This document shows positions 34,321 to 47,077 of a DNA stretch of 64,000 bases, piece after piece. This DNA is from Harmothoe impar (Eukaryota > Annelida > Polychaeta > Phyllodocida > Polynoidae). Position 1 is the stretch's first letter. The number at the start of each line of letters is the position of its first letter. Made by a program: the position numbers and the translations under genes. The stretch spans positions 82,026,622-82,090,621 of the forward strand of contig OX381709.1 in the NCBI GenBank assembly GCA_947462335.1, written 5' to 3'. The notes below the pieces were generated by a model that saw only the letters and a program-made list of their open reading frames with translations, was not told where the DNA came from and did not search any database.

Positions 34321-37292
34321 TGGGTAAGGGGAGACTTGTGGTCCAATCCTTTGTCCAGTTCACAAAGGCTCACCTCAATGCCCACCCCTGTCAATACTAC
34401 TTAATCTTTATCAAAATACTTCAGGCATTGAATTATTTTTTATCTTTATTTTAAAATAAAGGTGCCCCTTTCATAGGCCTGCAATAGGTCTTCATTTCCC
34501 ATTGCCCTGACCCTTTCTAATATATATCCACAACAGGACCTCTTTCTTTACACATCGCCCTCTGACTACCAAATTACTAAACTCAGAATCTATTAGTCAT
34601 CTAGTGTGGGTAGTAATAGCACTTTGGGTGAGTATAATTTGGTTTAAGCCAGTCCAGTTTCTATGACAGCCTTCACTATCCGATTTGATATTTCTTTACT
34701 TTAGCGGATCAAATCATAAGATGGGGACATATTAATCTAGTAATACTCGGTGCCCCCCACCCCCTTTTTGTCCTCCCCCCCCCCCTTACCCCCCACTAGG
34801 CCTATCTTATGAGCAAAACCCAGATTCTACTAACCCTAGTCTTAAGTTTCTAGTAGTCTGCGTTTTGCACGATGCAGCTATCAAGAAAAACATGCAAAGG
34901 TAAATGTTTAATTAGTTATATATTATCTTGGATATATTGAGTTTTGTATGATATCATAACCTTATAGATATGTTCTGAAAATATGTAATCTCAAATTACA
35001 ATGTCACATGGCCCGCCAACATTTTCTTAAAACACTGCTATGAACTATCCTTTAAAGGTCGCTGACCTCAATATTAGCCTTTAAATAGGCTAAGATGCGA
35101 CCCGTCTTTGATAAAGCCATACGATAAAATTGTACAATAGTGTAAAATGTTTATTCAGCAATAAAGACAAATTCAAACTCATTAATCATTTCATATTTAT
35201 TTACGTACCTTTGGATGGTATAATTACTGTTATTTTTTCTTTGTAGGCCTGGATATCGGTGTGCAATTTTGCCATTTAAAAATGAAATATAAAGCAAGTG
35301 TTTGTACTGAGAATGATAATAAATAGGGGTATCTTTACAATTATATTAACCAATTTAATATATAAATTACTGAAGAACATTACAGAAAACATGATTTCTG
35401 TTTATGCTGTAGAAATCTTAATAATGGTCCGATTTACAAGCTCTATTTATTCATTTTCTTTAATTAATGTAAGTTTTCATGTTGTTAAATAACGTTAAGC
35501 ATTAATGTACATTTGCTATATTTAGGTTATTTTTAAGCTGTTTTCTACATAGTCCAACTTTACATTATGGAGATACAATCACCTTGCAGTTACTTAGATT
35601 GCCTCAGAGGAGTGGAAACAAGTTGGAAAGTCTCAAACACAATGACCACGATATTGACAGACCTATTTAAAAAAGATGGTCTGGAAGGAGGCTTTCCCGC
35701 CCTGAACCTTTGTTTACTCCGCTCACTTCATTAGACTCTAATCCCGGGAGGTGCTTATTTTGTTTGGCCTTGTTCACTTACTTGGGAGAACGCTTGGTCA
35801 ATTTCAGCTCCGCCAGTTACACCATCACTATTTACACATCTGTCAGGATTCATGGGGATGGGAATCTGTGATCTAAGAGGGTCTCTAATTGGCAGAGGTC
35901 AAGGTTCAAGACCTGTTGGCTCTTGGAGTTTCCCCATCTACTTAAACCCTGGGCTGCTCTATAGCGAGGAAAGGTGTCACAGTACAAATCCGGCCCCATA
36001 ATATCTGTAAATAGTGCCAATGACAAACGGTAATACTGTGCATATAATCAGTGGTAGGAGGCCTTAATTTGTCACAGAATCATAATCTGCATTGGAGGGG
36101 GTCAATGTTCAAGGTCAAAGGTTGCTGGGCACCTGTAGGATTTCTCCTGTTTGTGTAAGTCTGTTTCCATGGCAACTTTAATTTAAGGGATGAGGGCAAT
36201 AAGCCTCAACACACATGGACAAAAACTACATTGATTTTAGGTGAGTGCCACTAAACATCCAGGTGCTTGCCACAGTTAGTGTGATTGGCCTGATGTTGGC
36301 AGAGGACACAGAGGCGAGGCAGTGGGAATAAACATGGGGCTCTAATGGGGATGTATGGGGCTCTAATGAAATGAGCTCAAAAGGTCGGGGCTGTGCCTGA
36401 AATTAGGATATATAGGTATGGAGTGCTCATACTTGGTATAAGATCATTCTTACCGCCCACCAGAGCAATTCATCTGGAGTGGTAGTCTTAGAAAAGAGTA
36501 AGGAAGCACTATACTGCTATAATTATAGCTATTATATTTGTACACCCAATTTTCAGAGTCTCTAATGTTCCGCTGTTCCGGTGCTCAACATTGAACTTAT
36601 AGAGTGGTCGTTGTCCTATAATGGTTTACAATGATTTGACTGGGCTTGTCTTTTCCCACCTAGCTGTAGGGTGTGTGTGCTGAACTACATTCTTTCCTAT
36701 TCTAAATAATGATCACTCCCTTATAGATAATAGTAAACATACATTTCCAAATGAAGCACAAAACCATTGTGCTGGCTCAGTTGACTGACACTTCCAGATG
36801 ACAGCAGGCACTGTTTGTTTTAATCATTGATCCACCATCCTGGTTTTAAAATCAAAATACCTTTTGCGGATTTAAAAAAACTACCAACTACCCAAGTGTG
36901 AATTTGTTTGTAAAAATGTCACAATTCCCCTACATATTCTAGCCCCCGTCATATTCTTTTTTATTAGCAGGTGATGAAACACATTTTTTTGAGTAGCCAT
37001 AGCTTCCAGAGAAAGGTGCAACTACTGCCGTGCTATAGCCTATAGGCCTGTAAAATATACAGAGATCATTTCAAACGGCAATAAGCCTAATGTGTCCACG
37101 AGACCGAAACAGGTCTATGGCAATAAGGTACAAAACACACAGAGAAACCCCATCTAGATGAGCACCACTAAGCAGCCAGGTACTTAGCACTGTTAGGGAG
37201 ATTGGCCTCATGTTGGTAGAAGCAGTGCGCAGATAGTGGGAATAAACAGGTGTTAGATGGGGCTCTAATGAAATAAGGTCTAAAGGGCGCAA
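34321..37292. other. Intergenic; a short internal duplication only
   Basis: No gene seen. 36236-36375 and 37145-37270 are diverged duplicates sharing GCCACTAA/ACCACTAAG, GATTGGCCT and GTGGGAATAAACA. Block 35700-35770 resembles 38600-38690 (CACTTCATTAGA, TCTAAT, TGTTCACT). Confidence 0.45.
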
Positions 37293-37673
37293 CCCAGACA
37301 GCATTGGTCCCTGGGGCCAACATGTGTTTTACTTGGGCCAGCTGGGCTTGCCAATATCTGGGTTATGGTCCTTTTCATCCAGGGCTATAAGTGGGAGCCC
37401 AGATGGGCCAGCCCAGGAAAACTTTTCTTTTCATAAATAAATTGCAAATATTTCATGCTGACTGACATTTGAATGTCCTCCAGAAATTACCATTTATTGT
37501 ACATTTCTATAGTGTGTGCTAAATCTGGGCTAGGGCTGGGCACTTTGAATCTGGGCTGACCCATCTGGGCCCCAACTGGTAGCCCTGGGCAAAAGGGACC
37601 AAAACCCAGGGTGGGCAAATCAGCTTGCCCAGGTGAAAACACATATGGGCCCCATTAAGCAATGTTAACTGGG
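37293..37673. mobile_element. CCCAGCC-ended MITE, 381 bp, copy 3
   Basis: It begins CCCAGACAGCATTGG and ends CAATGTTAACTGGG. The flanks AA and AG are a mutated or absent 2-bp duplication. The interior matches the copies at 15658 and 18006. Confidence 0.75.
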
Positions 37674-37679
37674 AGGTTT

Positions 37680-38190
37680 GATACACCCAGAAGGGTTAGA
37701 ATGATGCATGAATGCAGCCATGGCGAGTAGACTTGCAAAGAGTACTATGCACCACTCAAAGGGTTAAGCATATCAATATGATACCCCCCCCCCCTTGTTC
37801 TCTATTGACACAAAACCCCGTTAGACCTGTTGTTAATAAGGTCCCACTTCATCACGGCTTGACGTGTGTCATGTTTGCTCCATACCCTGACTAATACATT
37901 GTCTGGCCAATCTTACACTAAAACATCACCCAGGCTTGCTTCCCTCCAGATGCATTCACGCACCTGTTACCTTCTAAGGATGGTATGTAACTAAATTTGT
38001 CGTTGTTATCCACCAATGAGGCCTGGCGAGTAACTCACCGTTGCTGCATTGGTGCATAATGCCGACCCTTCAGGAGTCTCAATTCCGTAGGGCCGGCATG
38101 ATACATAAATGTTATTTGCTAGGGCTGCATTCTAGAATGCAACCGAGGGGCATTGTATTAATGTACTATACCGTCCTTAAAGGGTTGGAC
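37680..38190. repeat. Palindromic repeat family (GCTGCAT type), fragments
   Basis: Two fragments, about 37680-37770 and 37977-38190, carry GATGCATGAATGCAGCC, GGCGAGTAACTCACC and TTGCTGCATTGGTGCA. Confidence 0.55.
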
Positions 38191-38398
38191 AACCCTGATG
38201 CCACTGAGGCTCTTTGCGAGGGGATGATAACATTAAGAAAGCACTCAAATAATTATGATCACCCCAACCCGGCCTTTAAATCATAAAACATGAGGAGATA
38301 AAAGGAAATAAGAATTATTAAGTGCACGCGTAGGTGAATCACAATAGCCCTCATTTTGTCAAATCAAATATTCAGATCACCTCCAATTGTCTCCACTT

Positions 38399-38565
38399 AA
38401 GCCAAAAAAGAAGATGTGTTTCAGGTTACCCAACCCTACCGATCCTAGAAATCTTTATCCAATTTTGAACAAAAAAAAACTTCAAGTAATTCTTTTAGCT
38501 ACTTTGAGCTAGATCCGACTACCCTACCTAGATTGTAACCTGAAACACACCTTTTATTTTGGCCT
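38399..38565 (+). repeat. MITE, AGGCCAAA-ended family, copy 4 (deleted)
   Basis: AAGCCAAAAAAGAAGATGTG with TTTCAGGTTACCCAACCC at the left, and TAACCTGAAACACACC plus TTTGGCCTT at the right. At 167 bp it lacks most of the interior. Confidence 0.65.
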
Positions 38566-39239
38566 TATTGCATTCCAAAAGTATTGTCAGATCGGCTCTC
38601 CATAGCCTCCTCCCCACTCAGCGCACTTCATTAGAGTCTAATTTAAGCCGGTGTTTGTCCTGTTCACTCAGGGCAACATCCGGCCAATCGTTGCTCGACA
38701 CGACAAAGTGACAGACCAATTGTTTTACACATTGATCCAATCTGGCTGAGAGGTCCTTGGGAGTTACATTATTATTCTGCTGTTGAAAGTTTTAACACTT
38801 TCTCGGGGATGGAGATAAATGGCAGATTAGGATGTCTCGGGCTGCTTTTCACAACTAGCAAAGACACCTTTACAAAAGCAGAAATTGAACCAACTTTTAA
38901 GCAATAAACTGTTCATAAAACCACATAATGGCATATATGCATTGCATACACAGTACCATAAGAGTCCCTAATGGAAACATTTCAATCAGACAATTTTATG
39001 AATATTGTATCATCAGCAGAGCCCATAAGTTGACAATTCATCATTTATAATTTGAGTTTGACAGAATCTAATACCAAGTGATCTATTATTGTGAATACCA
39101 CAAGACTTGGCCAACCATTGGTTAAATAAGATTGCTGTCACCGCTCAACGCTAGTTCCTTACGATAAACTGATTGCAGACACATTGAACAGCATTTATAT
39201 TGCATCTAGCCTTTCAGTTCTGACCTACAGATAGAATTG

Positions 39240-39505
39240 CTTATTGGGGCAAATATGTGTCTTACCTGGTCAGGCTGGGCATGCCCACATCCGGGCTTTG
39301 GTACTTTTTGTCCAGGGCTTAACAGTGGGCTACCAGTCTTAAGAACAGTTTTATGATTCAAACTGGGTTAGATTTGGGCTGCATCTGGACATTTCAAATC
39401 TAGGCAAGCCTATATGGGACCATCCACTTAGCCCAGGACAAAACTATGGTGGGTCCCACAGCCCACCGAGAGACCCATACGGATTTACTGGTGGGATTTG
39501 ATGCA
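39240..39505. repeat. Diverged CCCAGCC-type MITE
   Basis: It retains CTGGGCATGCCCACATCCGG and TTTTTGTCCAGGGCTT from the family interior. The ends are eroded. Confidence 0.45.
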
Positions 39506-40912
39506 GTGTTTGAGCTCTACCTATAGACCAATGCAGCAAGAAAGGGTGAATTCTTTATAATAAAGTTATGTTTAAGTTGCTTTTAGCAGAATCCTCATAA
39601 TATTGTCTATAATGGTTGTGTTTTCAAACATCTAATATCAGCAGATTCACAGAGCAATTATCTTTCAAACAGTGAATTTTAGAATGCAAGATTTTGAGAT
39701 TATATTGTGAATTTGTAGGTAATGGTGTCGAAAATGCTCAAAAACTTCATCAACAACCTTTATGAAAAGTTACCCTTTCTTGCTGCATTGGTCTATAGCA
39801 AAGAATCCTTCTAGATATGAGAAGGGGACTCGTGGGAGGCATATTCAATCAGAAGCAGTCTCTCTGCATAACATCTTAGATAGTAGAGGCTAACTGCAAT
39901 AACATGTTAAAAAAACATCAAACAGGAGGGAAGCTATGTTATTGGATTTTTAGATATTGCACGTTAAAGATACTCGTCTGCGTAGGCGTGGAAACTCTTT
40001 CCTTTATATGAACTAGGAAATGAATCTGCAATCTACTTTAGGCAATGCAATGTCAACTAAGTTATTGCAGTTAGGCCAAACCCCAGATGGAAGGAAATTA
40101 ACGACACACTACTTTTTTCTGGCTTTGACTGCTAGACTTACAAATGAGACAGACCCAGAGTGACACACCAAGGCCTGTCAATAGGCCTGTCTCCACTTGC
40201 ATTCCTTGAGCCGACAAAATTCTGGAATATATAAGTAGGAATTGTCCTACTTTTTTTTCTAAAAAAAGTGAACATGGTAAATATTCAAATGCCAAATTTA
40301 ACGTATACTTTGATGCTCACCGATATCTGACAAAAACCAGCATTTTGTTCTCCATCTGCGTCCACAGTAAGGCAAAACATATATTTTCATTTTAGCCCTC
40401 GAATTCAAGTTTTGATGGATGACAAACGACCCAATAAATGCTAGTGGACACAGTCCTAATACTGATGAGAATCTACAACATAATAGACACCAGTAGGGCA
40501 TACTAACAGCTTAGAAGATATTCAATCTGTGTCAAGGAACTATAACCCAAAGCAGGCCCTTTTCCCTAGTTATTCATGAAGGTTTTGCCAATGCATGCAG
40601 TATGTTCATTGAAAGTGTCTTTTTCAATCTCTTTGACAAGCCTAACCCTAAGCCTACTCACTGTGCTTGGGATTTGTTGTAATGAGATTAATTACAGGTC
40701 CTTTATCTATTCCCTCCAGGCAGGTTAGATACACAAGTATATAACACAGTCTATATGTATAACATAGTACAACGGAGAAGTCAGTTTTGCAATCGGCCTA
40801 GTTTTACTGTTGGACCGATTAGGTTCCTCAGGAACAACGTCCCACTAACCTCTCTAAATGCTAATCCTCCTCCTCGTCCTCCCGTCTCCTGCATTGTCTC
40901 CAGTGTCAGGTA
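39506..40912. other. Intergenic, nothing recognised
   Basis: AT-rich sequence with no splice-supported frame and no repeat shared with the rest of the window that I could see. Confidence 0.4.
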
Positions 40913-41271
40913 CACTGATATTCCTAGGCTCCCTATACGCCCAACCTCTCAGTCACTAGTGCCTAACCTAGTTAGTCATTTTTTGGCTCCCTATACAACC
41001 AACCTAGGTCAGTTATTATTGTCAGGTTGGTCAGTACTGACCAACCCACCTTAGTCTTTTTATTTCCAGGGGGAGCCACTGAGTGGTCATGACAGGTGGC
41101 CCCAACTAGTGGTATACAAATACAACACACCAATGATGAACCTAGGTTAGCCACTACTGACTGACCCCTCGGTCATTTTTGAATATAACTTTGCCATTAT
41201 GACTAACACTCATATGACCAACCTAGGATAGTCTGTACTGACTAACCCTTTCAATCTATGGATTTTCAGTG
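40913..41271 (+). mobile_element. CACTG-ended (CACTA-like) MITE, 359 bp, copy 1
   Basis: It begins CACTGATATTCCTAGGC and ends GGATTTTCAGTG, flanked by TA on both sides. CACTG termini with a 2-bp duplication fit the CACTA/EnSpm superfamily, though that group usually gives 2-3 bp and I see no transposase. The interior repeats ACCAACCTAGG and TCAGTACTGACCAACC. Other copies: 45352-45712, and inverted at 46545-46892. Confidence 0.8.
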
Positions 41272-41417
41272 TACAAAGTAGTTACAGCTCACTCAGTCCC
41301 TTATCTACAATACTAATGGACACCCCTGGTCTGTGGTGATTCCTAAAGAGTTTAATCACAGGATTGCAATTAAAGACCTAATTTGTTAAGCGGTAGTCTA
41401 TTTTAGTTCAGAGCATT

Positions 41418-41564
41418 CCCAGCTAGAAAAAAAAACGTTATTTTACGTCAAAATAACGTTCTAAAACTGTATATAACGTTATGCCATAGTTAGGAGCCTT
41501 AGAGAAACGTTATAACGTTAAATAACGTTACAAAATGTTGTATAACGTTTTTTGTTTACTGGGT
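41418..41564. mobile_element. AACGTTA-rich MITE, 147 bp, intact
   Basis: It begins CCCAGCTAGAAAAAAAAACG and ends TTTTTTGTTTACTGGG, with TT on both sides. The interior is a chain of TAACGTT palindromes. It is the reference for the interrupted copy at 27151-28478. Confidence 0.8.
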
Positions 41565-41938
41565 TGAATATATGTAAACCAAGATGATGTCCGAAAGGAG
41601 CGAAGGACATTGACAATTATATTTAAGGAGTGACAGAAGTTTTGCGTAGTTAACCTTGAATATTGTCTTCAACCATTGCTCCTGGTTTGCATTTGTAGAT
41701 CTGTTTTTGATTTACCCCGAAGATATTTGGGAGCAGGATGTTATATGGTTCATATGAGATGGCTCAGGGGTTCAAAATAGTCAAAGATCAATAGAGATGT
41801 ATTGCACTGGTCTAGAGGAATGTAAAAGCAATGACAGGGTCCTAAAGAGCCCAGTTGGTATGTGGGCAGTCCCTGTCTATAGTTAACTGGTGTGATAGGG
41901 CTCATAGGGACGAACTCACCAGGGTGCCTAGACACCTG

Positions 41939-42698
41939 CCCAGCTAACAACAAACGTTTTCCAAACGTTTGCAAACGTTTCCACATGGTTTGGAGGAAAA
42001 CGTTTGAAGCAAACTTTTGCAAACATTTTTCTGAAGTTTGCAAACAAATGTTTGAGAGAGACAAAGTGAGACAGATATATTATGTCTGTTGAGCTTATAA
42101 GATGCAATTTCAACTACATGGGACATATCGTGGTGCATCAATGGCACATTGGTTAATATTGTATGTTTGATTTGTGCATATTATATAGCATTGCAAATTC
42201 CATTTGTATGGATGTAGGCTCGGTGGCCTCATGGTCAGCATGCCTGCCTTCATATCCTATATTAACACATGGTGTAGGTTCGAATCCTGGTGTCAGCAGT
42301 TTTACAAATTGTTAATAAATTATAATAAAATTATAATCTTCTTTCCTTTTGAACAGGTTAGTCCAAATAGTTCATCAAGAGAGTTAGAAAGAGAGTCAGA
42401 AAGAGTCAATCTGGAGGTGAACCTGGACTCTCATCTAATCGTTTCTTTTCTCTATGTACCTATGAACTATGTTCAGAAACGTTTGCAGATCAGTTATGGC
42501 TATTTTGGTATGGTAAACACGTTAAACAAACGTGCATATAACGTTTTACACAAACGTTTGGCTGTAACGTTATCAAAACGGTATTTAGTGTCAACGTTTT
42601 CACGTTAAAAAAACGTTCTGTATAGGTTTTTGCAAACGTTTGCAAACCTTCTGCAAACGTTAAATCCTGGTAATGTAAACGTTATTTTGTTAGCTGGG
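41939..42698. mobile_element. AAACGTTTGC-rich element A with tRNA-like module
   Basis: The ends are CCCAGCTAACAACAAACG and ATTTTGTTAGCTGGG. The other duplication copy shows the site without it (GACACCGGGCTCC at 45781). The flanks TG/CG compared with GG in the empty site suggest a 2-bp duplication with mutations. The interior has dozens of AAACGTTTGC-type words at both ends and a tRNA-like segment in the middle. No transposase. Confidence 0.85.
42216..42297 (+). ncRNA. tRNA-like module inside element A
   Basis: A box TGGCCTCATGG (42224-42234) and a perfect B box GGTTCGAATCC (42277-42287) are 53 nt apart, the geometry of an internal Pol III promoter. A clean cloverleaf is not possible, so this is tRNA-derived (SINE-like), not a working tRNA. 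The same module sits in element B. Confidence 0.6.
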
Positions 42699-42969
42699 CG
42701 GCTCCTGCATAATCACAAAGCATGTGTACCCTGCATAATCTAAGAAGACATGGCAGCGTATGTACACAGTGACTTCAGTTGGAAGATTATGTTGGATGCA
42801 TGAATGGGTTATATGGATGTCTGCAAGACACCTTTGTCTTGGCACCTTGATGAATTGCTCCGTACGTGTCGTGTCAGGGGGCCGGTGATGGTGACCATGT
42901 TTTAGATTCTGGGACTCTAACCGACCCTGACTGCACTGATATTCCTAGGCTCCCTATACCCTAACCCTA

Positions 42970-43285
42970 TACAAAAATAAAAAAAAGGTGTGTTTCAGGT
43001 TACATGGTCTGAAAATCTAGGGTAGGTAGGTCGGATTTTTTTTTTTTTTCTTTTTTTAAATTTTTACTTTAGCCTGAAAAGTAGCTAGAAATCGACTCAC
43101 GAACTACAATGCCGACTCGCCGACGACGCCTCGACTCGTGAACTATCAGATCGACCCTTAAATAGCCCCAAAATGACCCGAAATATAAATATTTTTTCAA
43201 AATTGCATAAAAATGTCTAGGGTCGGCCCTGTTTTGCTAGGTAGGGTCGGGTAACCTGAAACACACCTTTTTTTTTATTTGGCCT
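42970..43285 (-). repeat. MITE, AGGCCAAA-ended family, copy 5
   Basis: In inverse orientation: GGTGTGTTTCAGGTTACATG at the left, and CCTGAAACACACC followed by a T-run and ATTTGGCCT at the right. A truncated CACTG MITE (from 42938) adjoins it. A flanking stretch of about 43 bp (GTGACCATGTTTTAGATTC and on) is present on both sides. Confidence 0.7.
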
Positions 43286-43594
43286 GGTGACCATGTTTTA
43301 GATTCTTGGACTCTAACCGACCCTGACTGCGTGTATGCATGCATACAGAACGGTGAGGCTGTGACAGGCCAGTCTGATGGAGTGTACCAGATCTCTGTAC
43401 TCAGGGATGTATAGCATCTGCCTATATACATAGCATAGCTGATTTTGAGGTTGACAAATGTAGCAAACCGTGTTTGACGTAATAAGCGCACATCCCCTAA
43501 TAAGCACACACCCTATTTTTGGGGTTGACTTTAGATCGTAAAACACATGTCTTCTTTGAGCCCAAATTTAACTTTTAGCTATTGGAAATGCGTA

Positions 43595-43764
43595 AGGGAG
43601 TGTTCATTTATTAATTACAGGGTGGGGTGGTGAGATTTTGTGTGGAGGTGCGAATTTTTTTTACGCCCCCCCCCCCTTGAGAGCGCGTGGAACGTTTCGT
43701 GCCCCCTCTCGCTGAAGGGGGCCAAACCCACCACCCCCCCTGTAACTAATGAATAATCACTCCT
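43595..43764. repeat. GGGAGTGTTCATTTATTA MITE, duplication copy 1
   Basis: AGGGAGTGTTCATTTATTAA and TTACAGGG at the left face CCCTGTAACTAATGAATAA and CACTCCT at the right, with TA beside both ends. Its counterpart in copy 2 (47078-47400) is longer by about 150 bp. Confidence 0.7.
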
Positions 43765-44159
43765 TAATAGAATACTTTGAAAGTGTGCTTGTCACATTAA
43801 ATACAGGACTGCAACAGTAAAATAATAATAAAAAAAGTTTTTTTATATCATACCTGTCAATGGGGCTGGCAAAGGCTGCCTATGGTCAGTCACTGGCTTC
43901 TTGGTAAGATCATCAAAGCCTGAATTCCCAAAGGCAGACCGAAAACTGAGTATAGCAGAAAAATAATTCAAACAAAAAAAAACAAGTCAGATCGGCCAGG
44001 CCTGCTTTATCAAATCATGTCACTGGAAACCAACCTTTATATTTTATTTGGCCTTGCATCAAAGAGACAGAGATGTTGTTGTATACTGCATTGCACTGAG
44101 GCACGGCACTGAGGCACGGAGAGGCAAAAAGTGAATGGAGATCAGCTCACATAGAGCAG

Positions 44160-44939
44160 CCCAGCGAACAACAAACGTTTTCCAAACGTTTGCAAATGTT
44201 TCTACATGGTTTGGAGGAAAACGTTTGAAGCAAACGTTTGCAAACGTTTTTCTGAAGTTTGCAAACAAACGTTTCAGAGAGACAAAGAGAGAGAGAGAGA
44301 GAGATAAAGAGAGAGAGAGAGATGATGTCTGTTGAGCTTATGAGATGCAATTTCAACTGAACATTGGGACATAACGTGGTGCATAGATGCACATTGGTTT
44401 ATATTGTGTTTGATAAATGTGTATTAGGCCTATATAGCATCGCAAATTCCATTTGTAGATATGTAGACTCGGTGGCCTCATGGTCAGCATGCCTGCCTTC
44501 GAATCCTATGTTAACACTAGTGTAGGTTCGAATCCTGGTGTGAGCAGTTTTATGACAAGTTAATAAATTATAATAAAATTATAATCTTCTTTCCTTTTGA
44601 ACAGGTTAGTCCAAACAATTAGTTAGAAAGAGAGTCAGAAAGAGTCATTCTGAAGGCAAACCTGCGTGGACTCACCTGATGGTTTCTTTTGTCTATGTAC
44701 CTATGAACTATGTTCAGAAACGTTTCCACATCACTTATGGCCATTTTGGTATGGTAAAAACGTTAAGCAAACGTGCATATAACGTTTTACACAAACGTTT
44801 GCCTGTAACGTTATTAAAACGTTATTTAGTGTCAACGTTTTTACGTTAAAAAAACGTTGTGTATAGGTTTTTGCAAACGTTTGCAAACCTTCTGCAAACG
44901 TTAAATCCTGGTAATGTAAACGTTTTTTTGTTAGCTGGG
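44160..44939. mobile_element. AAACGTTTGC-rich element B with tRNA-like module
   Basis: It is flanked by AG on both sides. The other duplication copy has the exact empty site CATAGAGCAGTTCCTGACC (47805 region) with a single AG, proving a 2-bp target duplication. Ends CCCAGCGAACAAC and TTGTTAGCTGGG. It is closely similar to element A but carries a (GA)n run near 44290. Confidence 0.9.
44465..44545 (+). ncRNA. tRNA-like module inside element B
   Basis: A box TGGCCTCATGG (44473-44483) and B box GGTTCGAATCC (44525-44535). Collinear with the module in element A. Confidence 0.6.
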
Positions 44940-45351
44940 AGTTCCTGACCAATACAGAGCAGAGCAGCAGACACAGAATGGCTCAGGCCAAAAAAGACGT
45001 GTGTGTTTCAGGCAGCCAAACCCCGGACAGATGATTTGCGAAGTTAACCTTGAATATTGTCTTCAACCATTGCTCTTGGTTTGCATTTGTAGATCTGTTA
45101 ACAAAACATACACACCCATGCAATCATCATATTCCCCACTACAAGAAAAAGAAAACCTATTCCTCTACTATTTGCAGATATTCAGCAGGAGTTTTGATTT
45201 ACCCCGAAGATACTTGGGAGCAGAATGTTATATGGTTTATATGAGATGGCTCAGGGGTTCAAAATAGTCAAGGATCAATAGAGATGTATTGCACTGGTCT
45301 AGAGGAATGTAAAAGCAATGACAGGGTCCTAAAGAGCCCAGTTGGTATGTG

Positions 45352-45712
45352 CACTGATATTCCTAGGCTCCCTATACGCCCAACCTCTCAGTCACTAGTG
45401 CCTAACCTAGTTTTTCATTTTTTGGCTACCTATACAACCAACCTAGGTCAGTTATTATTGTCAGGTTGGTCAGTACTGACCAACCCAGCTTAGTCTTTTT
45501 ATTTCCAGGGGGAGCCACTGAGTGGTCATGACAGGTGGCCCCAACTAGCGGTATACAAATACAACACACCAATGATGAACCTAGGTTAGCCACTACTGAC
45601 TGACCCCTCGGTCATTTTTGAATATAACTTTGCTATTATGACTAACACTCATATGACCAACCTAGGATAGTCTGTACTGACTATAACCCTTTCAATCTAT
45701 GGATTTTCAGTG
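45352..45712 (+). mobile_element. CACTG-ended MITE, 361 bp, copy 2
   Basis: Flanked by TG on both sides. The empty site GGTATGTGGGCAGTCC survives in the other duplication copy near 41862. Nearly identical to 40913-41271. Confidence 0.9.
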
Positions 45713-46032
45713 TGGGCAGTCCCTGTCTATAGTTAACTGGTGTGATAGGGCTCATAGGGACGAACTCACCAGGGTGCCTAGACACCGGGCTCCTGCATAA
45801 TCACAAAGCACGTGTACCCTGCATAATCTAAGAAGACATTGCAACGTATGTATACAGTGACTTCAGTTGGAAGATTATGTTGGAATGCTTGCAGGATATA
45901 TGGATGTCTGCAAGACACTTTTGTCCTGGCACCTTGATGAATTGCTCCGTACGTGTCGTGTCAGGGGGCCGGTGATGGTGACCATGTTTTAGATTCTGCG
46001 ACTCTAACCGACCCTGACTGCGTGTGTGCATG

Positions 46033-46470
46033 TGTAATAAACGATACTTTGTCCTTCATAATATTGTTATATTATTAAGTAAATAACCAAAGTCGACACA
46101 GTTTGGATCAAGTGTACAGGTTGCGAATCACAGGTTTATTCAGGAACCTAGACAGGCAAAGCTATATCAGTGTGAACTCCCTATAGAGTTTGGAGCGGGT
46201 TAGTAGGCTCGTAGCCAATACGATCACAGGGCCTCTGTCCTAGCGTGGATCCAGAGTGACCGACGAGTCCCATCGGATGCCGGCTATATATATAGGCAGC
46301 CAGCCTGCGCGCGCACACGCAGACCGGAAGCCTATAGCGACCTCTGTCCATACCCCAAGCCCGGGGCAGGTGCTGCCACCTGCCGTTGGGCTGAAGGGTT
46401 CGGACGGAGTTCGCAACACAGCATCCAACAGAACCCGTCATATAAACCCCATATAACCCTAGCCCCTACA
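46033..46470 (+). mobile_element. Solo LTR, 438 bp
   Basis: It begins TGTAATAAACG and ends GCCCCTACA, so it has TG...CA (TGTA...TACA) ends. It is flanked by CATG on both sides (46029-46032 and 46471-46474), a 4-bp target duplication. The other duplication copy lacks it (GTATGCATGCATACAG near 43335). A TATA box (CTATATATATAGG, about 46284) precedes a GC-rich start region, as in an LTR promoter. The internal retroelement region is gone, probably by LTR-LTR recombination. Orientation is taken from the TATA box. Confidence 0.85.
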
Positions 46471-46544
46471 CATGCATACAGAACGGTGAGGCCGTGACAG
46501 GCCTGTCTGATGGGGTATACCAGATCTCTGTACTGAGGGATGTA

Positions 46545-46892
46545 CACTGAAAATCCATAGATTGAAAGGGTTAGTCAGTACAGACTATCCTAGGTTGGTC
46601 ATATGAGTGTTCGTCATAATGGCAAAGTTATATTCAAAGATGACCGAGGGGTCAGTCAGTAATGGCGAACCTAGGTCCATCATTGGTGTGTTGTATTTGT
46701 ATACAACTAGTTGGGGCAACCTGTCATGACCACTCAGTGGCGCCCCCTGGAAATAAAAAGACTAAGGTGGGTTGGTCAGTTCTGACCAACCCGACAATAA
46801 TAACTGACCTAGGTTGGTCCAAAAAATGACTAACTAGGTTAGTCACTAGTGACTGAGAGGTTGGGCGTATAGGGAGCCTAGGAATATCAGTG
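46545..46892 (-). mobile_element. CACTG-ended MITE, 348 bp, copy 3 (inverted)
   Basis: It begins CACTGAAAATCC and ends GGAATATCAGTG, with TA on both sides. The empty site GGGATGTATAGCATCTG is in the other duplication copy near 43405. Confidence 0.9.
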
Positions 46893-47077
46893 TACAGCAT
46901 CTGCCTATATACATAGCATAGCTGATTTTGATGTTGACAAATGTAGCAAACCGTGTTCGAAATAATAAGCGCACATCCCCTAATAAGCACACACCCTATT
47001 TTTGGGGTTGACTTTAGATCGTAATACACATGTCTTCTTTGAGCCCAAATTTAACTTTTAGCTATTGAAAATGCGTA

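Larger units (their letters stand above)
41640..45036 (+). repeat. Tandem segmental duplication, copy 1
   Basis: It is collinear with 45037-47896, starting at AGTTAACCTTGAATATTG in both. The copies remain close in sequence, and nearly all large differences are discrete transposon insertions. Copy 1 alone carries the elements at 41939-42698, 42970-43285 and 44160-44939. Confidence 0.9.
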
